Shown here piece after piece: positions 59,124-64,000 of a stretch of 64,000 nt of DNA (position 1 is its first letter; each line of letters opens with the position of its first letter). The stretch comes from Gorillibacterium timonense (GTDB lineage: Bacteria; Bacillota; Bacilli; Paenibacillales; NBRC-103111). The notes under the pieces are model-generated. The model saw nothing but the letters and a program-made list of their open reading frames with translations, was not told the DNA's origin and did not search any database. A program made the translations under genes and the position numbers. The stretch lies in assembly GCF_001457415.1 (NCBI RefSeq), contig NZ_LN881721.1, positions 310,001 through 374,000 of the forward strand. Reading direction: 5' to 3'.

Positions 59124-59217
59124 AAGAAGGAAAAAAGAAATGATACCCGGCTCGCCTCCGGTCTGCAAGCGACAGCATTCGGCGAGCGATGCCGGAGTCA
59201 GCATCAGGAGGCTCCAC

Positions 59218-60294
59218 ATGAGTAAGCAACTACGCGGGAAATGGCCTGTGATGATTTTAATCCTCGTATGCCTCATCGTCAGCGGTTGCGCCAAGCAGTC
59301 GCCCTCGGCAAGCCCGGCGGCGGGACAGGCGAAGATTCCGGTGAGTGAGACGTATTATGTCTTCGATACGGTCGTTACCGTGAAGGTCTATGACGAGAAG
59401 ATTCAAAAGGACCAATTTGCGCATATCGGCACCATCCTCGATAACGTCGAGCTATGGCTGAACCGGGAAAACAAGAACAGTGAAATCTACAAGGTCAACC
59501 AAATGGCCGGAAAAGAAGCCGTCAAGGTTTCTCCCGAGGCGTTCAAGGCCGTCAAGTCTGCTCTCCAAGATTCCATTGACTCGAACGGGGTGTTTGACCT
59601 GACAATCGGACCCATCGTTTCCTTATGGGGAGTGGGCCAGGAAGGCGCGCACAAGCCAGCGGACAGCGATATCGCCAAATCGCTCGCTCTCGTCAATTAC
59701 AAGGAGGTAACCTTGGACGAGGCGAATCAGACCGTGAAGCTGAACAAGCCGGGGATGTCGCTTGACATCGGCGGCACCGGGAAGGGCTATGCCGCTGATC
59801 TCATCGCCGAATATCTGGAGTCACAGGGCTTCCACAGCGCCATCATCGACATGGGCGGCAATCTGCTCACGGTAGGCCAAAAGCCGGACGGAAGCGACTG
59901 GAACATCGGCATTCAAAACCCGGACCAGTCCCGCGGAACCTCGGTTGGCACCGTCAAGGTAGGGCCGATGGCCATCGTCGCTTCGGGCATCTATGAACGC
60001 TTTTTTATTGAAAATGGCGTTCGCTATCACCACATCATGGACACATCCACCGGGGCTCCGGTGCAGAATGAGCTGGCGAGCGTCACGATCCTCACCGATC
60101 AGTCGGCCATGGTCGGGGAAGGACTCGACAACTGGGTGTTTGCCCTTGGACTTGAAAAAGGACTTGCCTACGTCGATTCAAGGGAAGGCGTTGAAGCCGT
60201 CTTCATCACGAAGGATCAAAAGGTCTACGTGAGCAAGGGACTGAAGGGCAAGCTGGTGATGAGCGATCCCGGATTCACCCTGATGGGCGAATAA
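59218..60294 (+). CDS. fmnB: ApbE-family FMN transferase lipoprotein (FmnB counterpart)
   Basis: A 358-residue lipoprotein: lipobox VSGC (cysteine 24), AGGAGG six bases before the ATG. The Ftp/ApbE fold is clear: ETYYVFDTVVTVKVYD, LWLNRENKNSEIYKVNQMAG, FDLTIGPIVSLWGVG, DIGGTGKGYAADLIAEYL, SAIIDMGGNLLTVG, ASGIYERFFIENG, HIMDTSTGAP. It uses FAD outside the cell to attach FMN through a phosphoester to Ser/Thr of FMN-binding domains, the PplA-like lipoprotein at 45075 being the obvious target. Divergent from eetA. A palindromic terminator follows. Confidence 0.94.
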   Translation: MSKQLRGKWPVMILILVCLIVSGCAKQSPSASPAAGQAKIPVSETYYVFDTVVTVKVYDEKIQKDQFAHIGTILDNVELWLNRENKNSEIYKVNQMAGKEAVKVSPEAFKAVKSALQDSIDSNGVFDLTIGPIVSLWGVGQEGAHKPADSDIAKSLALVNYKEVTLDEANQTVKLNKPGMSLDIGGTGKGYAADLIAEYLESQGFHSAIIDMGGNLLTVGQKPDGSDWNIGIQNPDQSRGTSVGTVKVGPMAIVASGIYERFFIENGVRYHHIMDTSTGAPVQNELASVTILTDQSAMVGEGLDNWVFALGLEKGLAYVDSREGVEAVFITKDQKVYVSKGLKGKLVMSDPGFTLMGE

Positions 60295-60381
60295 GTGCCA
60301 TAGGCAGTTGAACACGTTTGAAGAATACGAGAACGGACTGCTCTAAGAACGGGTGGCCTGTATAGGCAAGGTCACATAGAG

Positions 60382-60412
60382 AAAACCAGTACCGGGCCGG
60401 TACTGGTTTTTT
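60382..60412. terminator. Bidirectional terminator after the ApbE gene
   Basis: AAAACCAGTACCGG at 60382-60395 and its perfect complement at 60397-60410, with a T run after. Confidence 0.88.
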
Positions 60413-60470
60413 AGTATTTTGGTATACTGATATGCTGATTTACCGGTATGCCGAAAAGAAAAGATGGGGG

Positions 60471-60785
60471 TCATGCCGTTCTTGAGTGCAGGCGCCTCCA
60501 CATGCCGGCCAGAGAATCAAGGAACCATCCGACGAGAGCGAACGACCCGAAATAGATCAGATAAGCCGGGAGCCGAAAGGAAAAGAGGGCGCTGCTTCCA
60601 TCCAAGAATGGGTTCTGAGCACTCACGAGCCAGACCGGAAAAGGCCGGTCACTTAAGAACGCCGATAGGATGGGATTCAGGTGAATCGCTGCATTTGCAA
60701 GCTCGCTGCCTGCGAGATCGGCGATACAGACCACCAGACCGAGCAGTGTAAACCAGAACGCAAACCTTCGAAACCAAATGAACAT
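60471..60785 (-). CDS. Small membrane protein of unknown function
   Basis: A 104-residue protein I do not recognise. Two hydrophobic helices (FAFWFTLLGLVVCIADLAG and LIYFGSFALVGWFLDSLAG) flank a hydrophilic loop of about 45 residues. An excellent ribosome site (AGGAGGT, six bases upstream) supports that it is a real gene. It stands alone between the ApbE and DUF1062 genes. Confidence 0.6.
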   Translation of the reverse strand: MFIWFRRFAFWFTLLGLVVCIADLAGSELANAAIHLNPILSAFLSDRPFPVWLVSAQNPFLDGSSALFSFRLPAYLIYFGSFALVGWFLDSLAGMWRRLHSRTA

Positions 60786-60962
60786 GGTTCGACCTCCTAG
60801 AGGGGGGATGGTGAAACCGGACAGTGGGAAAGAAAATGTGGATGTGGAAATTCTAGCTCCCTGCCAAGTGTTATATAAATGAAACGCTTCAAAATGGAAA
60901 AAGTTGCGTAATCAAGGCTGGATCACTAATTTTGCGCCGGATACGCAACGGAGAACATCCGG

Positions 60963-61538
60963 TTAAGGAGCGGCCAATACCGTCACCTGCAAATCTTCCT
61001 TAAGCTTGCTCCTCAACGTCGCCCCGGGAAGCGAGAAGCGGATTCGGCCCTCTTCGGCCATTCGCTCCAGCTTAGACCGGGATAGCCCGAGCAGCTCGGA
61101 CAGCACCTTATCGAGCCGCAATTCAAAGGGGTATTTTGTGGACAAGAGGAGGGTGAGGCTTCCTTCGCACTCCTCCATCCGTTCTACCACGAGCTGATAG
61201 GGAATTGCGGTGTTTACGCCGCTCGATCCTTTGCGGAGCTGCTCGGTTTGAAAAGCATAGCGCCAAGCCGTTTCTCGGTCATTGTCTTCAAATTTCCGGT
61301 GAAGCTCCTTGTCGATCAGGCGGGCATGCACCCGGGAGAGGATCTCGTAATTCCAGGTGCTGTCGCAGTGGGAGCAGCGGTAGATCAGCCAGACATCCAA
61401 GTGCTTTTGCTGGGCGTTCATGCGGAATTTCTCGCTGCAGTAGAACTCGGTTGTCTTTTTGCAGCGTCGGCAGTGTGTCAAGACTCTTGGGGTTTCTTCA
61501 GCGATGATTTCACAAAGGTATATCCCGCTGGTTAGCAT
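60963..61538 (-). CDS. DUF1062 family protein with zinc-ribbon-like N-terminus
   Basis: A 191-residue protein. Two CxxC pairs (CRRCKK at about residue 23 and YRCSHCDSTW at about 55) suggest a metal site. The C-terminal part KVLSELLGLSRSKLERMAEE with GRIRFSLPGATLRSKL resembles an S4-type RNA-binding loop. The family has no established function. The gene has a structured leader (61588-61641) with a terminator ahead of it. Confidence 0.7.
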   Translation of the reverse strand: MLTSGIYLCEIIAEETPRVLTHCRRCKKTTEFYCSEKFRMNAQQKHLDVWLIYRCSHCDSTWNYEILSRVHARLIDKELHRKFEDNDRETAWRYAFQTEQLRKGSSGVNTAIPYQLVVERMEECEGSLTLLLSTKYPFELRLDKVLSELLGLSRSKLERMAEEGRIRFSLPGATLRSKLKEDLQVTVLAAP

Positions 61539-61587
61539 AGGGTAGTTTCCTCCAATGGTTAGAGGAACGCTAGGTATCCATTAAGAA

Positions 61588-61641
61588 GGAGAAATGAATT
61601 TCTCCCAAACAAAAAACGGAGTACCCCTAGGGGGATGCTCC
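61588..61641 (-). terminator. Terminator and palindrome in the leader of the DUF1062 gene
   Basis: On the minus strand GGAGCATCCCC (61641-61631) pairs with GGGGTACTCC (61627-61618) with a mismatch, followed by six T (61616-61611). Next comes GGAGAAAT-TC-ATTTCTCC (61605-61588), 50 bp before the start. Either an upstream-transcript terminator or an attenuator. Confidence 0.55.
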
Positions 61642-61676
61642 GCGTGGAAGATGACTAACGGTTCGATCCAGCGTTC

Positions 61677-61767
61677 CCTGTAATGGTTAAAATAGGCGCA
61701 CTTCTCCCGTATAGGGATATTTCATCCGCACGGAATAGGCGCTATTCGGTTGCTTAACCATTACAGG
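61677..61767. repeat. 91-bp element with 14-bp terminal inverted repeats
   Basis: CCTGTAATGGTTAA at 61677-61690 and its perfect complement at 61754-61767 bound 63 bp of noncoding DNA that includes a small TCCC/GGGA hairpin. It looks like a miniature inverted-repeat element or a large cruciform; no target duplication is evident. Confidence 0.55.
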
Positions 61768-62099
61768 TATGAAGGCAAGATCAGTTCCACCTTTCGTGTT
61801 CTCCTGCCTTTTAGGATAATGGCGAAGCAGAACGCTCGCCAGGGTCAGAATGGCTTTAGCCGATTTTTCTTCTTTCTACTTCACCGTTTTCGAGGGTGTC
61901 CTGCGGTCGAGTCAATGGCGTTTTCGCTGGATTGGGGTTCAGGCGCGGCAGCCCTGTGTTATAATAGCTCCCAACTGGAGAATACCGGAACTTATAAGGG
62001 AATCTAACGCGCGTGATCAAACGGAATTTCGGATGGTTGGACTTGAATCGTTCGGCGGGTATCGGCTGAACGCGCGAGAAGAGTGGAGGTTATGGAGGT
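61768..62099 (+). other. Noncoding stretch ahead of the ABC exporter
   Basis: About 330 bp. TATAATAGC at about 61957 could be a -10 box of the exporter operon, with TTCAGG or TTGGGG-type -35 candidates that are not convincing. I see no other element; open frames here lack support. Confidence 0.4.
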
Positions 62100-63935
62100 T
62101 TGCGTACGCTGCTGTCGTTTGTGAAGCCTTACCGTAAGACGGCGATTATCGCCATCGTGTTGATGCTGACGGAGCTCGCCGTGGAGCTGTGGCATCCCCT
62201 GCTGATGCGCTACATCATCAATAAGGGAGTCATTCCCCAAGACATGACAGAAGTGCTGCGATACGGGGGGATTATGCTCGCCATTTCGCTTGTCGGATTC
62301 GCAGCGGGCATCATCAATTCGTTTTATGCTTCTCGGGTCAGCCAGGGAGTAGGCGCAGATTTGCGGGGAGCTTTGTTCGAACGGTTGGAAAAGACGTCGT
62401 ATGCGGACTTCGGCCGTTTTCCCGCCTCTACCCTCATTACGCGCATTACGAGCGACGTCTCGCAGGTGCAGAATATCGTCTTCATGGGCTTGCGCGTCAT
62501 GCTGCGGGCGCCGCTCATGATGATCGGCGGGCTGACACTCGCGCTCACGCTTCAGTTTCGCGTATCGTTTGCGCTCATTCTGGTCACGCCGCTCCTCATT
62601 CTGGCGATGATCCATGTGATCCGCAAAGGCTTCGGACTCTTCCGCAGCGTGCAGGAGCGGCTCGACCGTACCAACGGGGTGATGCGCGAGAGCTTGACGG
62701 GGATGCGCTGGATTCGGGCGCTCGTCCGGTCGCGGCATGAGGTGGACCGATTCACGAGCGCGAGCGGCGAGCTGATGGAGAAGACGATCTCGGCGAGCCG
62801 CTGGATGGAGCTGACGATCCCGGTGCTCCTGTTCGTGATGAACCTGTGCATCCTGTTCATCCTCTGGTTCGGGAGCCGCGAGGTGGAGGCGTCCCGCGCC
62901 AATGTCGGCGATATCGTCGCGGTGGTCAATTATGCGACCCGGATTACGGGCGCTTTCGGCATGCTGTCATGGATCTTGTCGAGCGTGTCCCGGGCGCGAG
63001 CGTCCTGGGGAAGAATCGGCGAGGTGCTGGTGTTGCCAGAGGAGAGCACATCGGCTGGAAAAGGGGCTGCGGATCAAACGAACCGAATGGCAGCAGGGGA
63101 ACGACGGGAATCAGGCGATGGAGAGGGGCCGGAGGAGGCCCTTGATGGGGAGTCTGGACCTTCTGCCGCGGCTCTTCGCGCGGCGAGCGTTACCTTTGAG
63201 CAGGTTTCTTTCGCTTATCCGGGCATGGCGGAGCCAGCGCTTGAAGGGATTTCGTTCGTGGCGGAGCCGGGACAGATGGTGGCCGTTCTCGGGGCGACCG
63301 GCTCCGGCAAGACGACGCTCATGCAGCTGATTCCCCGTCTTTATCGACCGAAGACGGGGCGTATCCTCCTGGACGGGCGGGATACCGCCGAGCTTCCGGC
63401 CGAGACGCTGCTTGCGGGAATCGGCTATGTGCCGCAGGAGATCCAGCTGTTCTCGGGAACGATCCGCGAGAACCTGCTGTGGGGCAAGGAAGAGGCGACG
63501 GCGGAGGAGCTGGCGGCTGCGGCGCAGGATGCCCAAATTCACGAGACGATCATGCGCCTGCCGGATCAATACGAGACGATGCTCGGACAGAACGGCGTGA
63601 ACCTGTCGGGCGGCCAGAAGCAGCGGCTATCCATCGCTCGGGCATTGATTCGTAAGCCGAGGCTTCTGCTCCTCGATGACAGCACGAGCGCGCTCGACTT
63701 GAAGACGGAAGCCCGGCTGCTCGCTGCGCTCGGAAAATACCGCTGCACGACGCTGCTTATCACGCAGAAGATCAGCACGGCGATGGAAGCGGACCGGATT
63801 CTCATTCTAGAGGACGGGCGGCTTATCGCCGAGGGAGATCACGAATCCTTGTTGGACACATCCACGCTGTACCGAAAGATCGTGGAATCGCAATTCGGGG
63901 TAAAGGAGGCGGCGGGACATGAGCGCCATGAATAG
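62100..63935 (+). CDS. ABC exporter, fused membrane and ATPase domains (first subunit of a pair)
   Basis: A 611-residue half-transporter. TTG 62100 has GTGGAGG ten bases upstream and opens the family sequence LRTLLSFVKPYRKTAIIAIV. Six helices to about residue 305, then an unusual 45-residue charged linker (GAADQTNRMAAGERRESGDG and on), then the ATPase: Walker A VLGATGSGKTTLMQLIPRLY, Q-loop IGYVPQEIQLFSGTIRENL, signature VNLSGGQKQRLSIARALI, Walker B LLLLDDSTSALDLKTE. The Walker B ends in Asp-Asp (LLDDSTSALD) where most have Asp-Glu, the mark of the degenerate site in heterodimeric exporters (YfiB/BmrC-like). The partner starts at 63919. Confidence 0.9.
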   Translation: MRTLLSFVKPYRKTAIIAIVLMLTELAVELWHPLLMRYIINKGVIPQDMTEVLRYGGIMLAISLVGFAAGIINSFYASRVSQGVGADLRGALFERLEKTSYADFGRFPASTLITRITSDVSQVQNIVFMGLRVMLRAPLMMIGGLTLALTLQFRVSFALILVTPLLILAMIHVIRKGFGLFRSVQERLDRTNGVMRESLTGMRWIRALVRSRHEVDRFTSASGELMEKTISASRWMELTIPVLLFVMNLCILFILWFGSREVEASRANVGDIVAVVNYATRITGAFGMLSWILSSVSRARASWGRIGEVLVLPEESTSAGKGAADQTNRMAAGERRESGDGEGPEEALDGESGPSAAALRAASVTFEQVSFAYPGMAEPALEGISFVAEPGQMVAVLGATGSGKTTLMQLIPRLYRPKTGRILLDGRDTAELPAETLLAGIGYVPQEIQLFSGTIRENLLWGKEEATAEELAAAAQDAQIHETIMRLPDQYETMLGQNGVNLSGGQKQRLSIARALIRKPRLLLLDDSTSALDLKTEARLLAALGKYRCTTLLITQKISTAMEADRILILEDGRLIAEGDHESLLDTSTLYRKIVESQFGVKEAAGHERHE

Positions 63936-64000
63936 AGCCGCGGGTGGGATGCGCGGTGAGCAGAGGGGACCCGGCGGCAAGAAGGCGCGTCCCGCCGACA
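63919..64000 (+). CDS. Start of the partner ABC exporter subunit (cut by window end)
   Basis: ATG 63919 with AAAGGAGG nine bases upstream; the frame overlaps the end of the previous gene by 17 bases and stays open to the window end. Only 27 basic, Gly-rich residues (MSAMNRAAGGMRGEQRGPGG and on) are visible, so the call rests on ribosome site and position: heterodimeric exporters are encoded as overlapping pairs. Confidence 0.6.
   Translation, partial: MSAMNRAAGGMRGEQRGPGGKKARPAD

Noticed and set aside
61660..61670. GGTTCGATCC resembling a tRNA T-arm
   Set aside because: No acceptor, D or anticodon arm can be built around it.
1..64000. CRISPR arrays, rRNA, tRNA genes, prophage or defence genes
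   Set aside because: No direct-repeat arrays, RNA gene signatures or phage/defence protein patterns were seen on either strand.

Overview
The window looks like chromosome of a moderately GC-rich, low-GC-phylum (Bacillota) organism of the Paenibacillaceae type. The signs are strong AGGAGG-type ribosome sites with frequent TTG/GTG starts, lipoproteins with short lipoboxes, a YesM/YesN-type two-component pair beside a sugar ABC transporter that has no ATPase gene of its own, many AraC regulators, YclNOPQ-type siderophore import, and c-di-GMP-I riboswitches of the Bacillota style. The species cannot be named from sequence alone.

Layout. 0-4 kb: a DMT permease (cut by the window edge), a TVP38-type membrane protein and a PQQ-propeller lipoprotein. 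4-11 kb: a carbohydrate ABC importer (binding protein plus two permeases, minus strand) with a divergent YesM/YesN kinase-regulator pair; two minus-strand promoters share a 24-bp motif at identical spacing from the -10 box. 11-13 kb: a membrane histidine kinase. 13-22.4 kb: a specialised-metabolism stretch with an NHLP-type RiPP precursor peptide, a divergent class I isoprenoid-synthase-like enzyme, a glutathione peroxidase, then a c-di-GMP-I riboswitch with a terminator in front of a chemoreceptor gene that continues without a visible terminator into a one-module NRPS (partial C-A-T-reductase), its phosphopantetheinyl transferase and a membrane protein. 22.5-25 kb: AraC-VOC regulator, IsdG-like heme monooxygenase with a Fur box, lactate dehydrogenase-like enzyme. 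25.4-30.4 kb: a BMP/NupOPQ-type nucleoside importer. 30.6-31.5 kb: a second c-di-GMP-I riboswitch ahead of an exported transglutaminase-like protein. 31.7-37.3 kb: SDR, AraC, aldo/keto reductase, ThrE-type exporter pair, MFS. 37.5-41.5 kb: Fur-controlled siderophore import (YclNOPQ type). 41.8-43.5 kb: cold-shock protein and an esterase.

43.6-60.3 kb is the most striking region: counterparts of the flavin-based extracellular electron transfer (EET) system known from Listeria. It holds a MenA-like prenyltransferase (DmkA), a lipoprotein with two FMN-binding domains (PplA), a type II NADH dehydrogenase with a membrane tail (Ndh2), polyprenyl diphosphate synthase subunits (DmkB), an ECF module (EcfA1, EcfA2, EcfT), EetB, EetA and an ApbE-type FMN transferase (FmnB). 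The pplA-ndh2 promoter carries two Crp/Fnr-type sites, one a perfect TGTGA-N6-TCACA. The two halves of the EET locus are separated by about 5.8 kb of accessory genes: ROK regulator, a MITE-IS630-MITE tandem, MFS transporter, acetyltransferase and AraC regulator.

60.4-64 kb: a small membrane protein, a DUF1062 protein, a 91-bp inverted-repeat element, and a heterodimeric ABC exporter whose second subunit runs off the end of the window.

Functional links inferred: siderophore uptake, heme degradation and the EET locus all concern iron; c-di-GMP is sensed by RNA at two places, one of which probably controls a natural-product operon.
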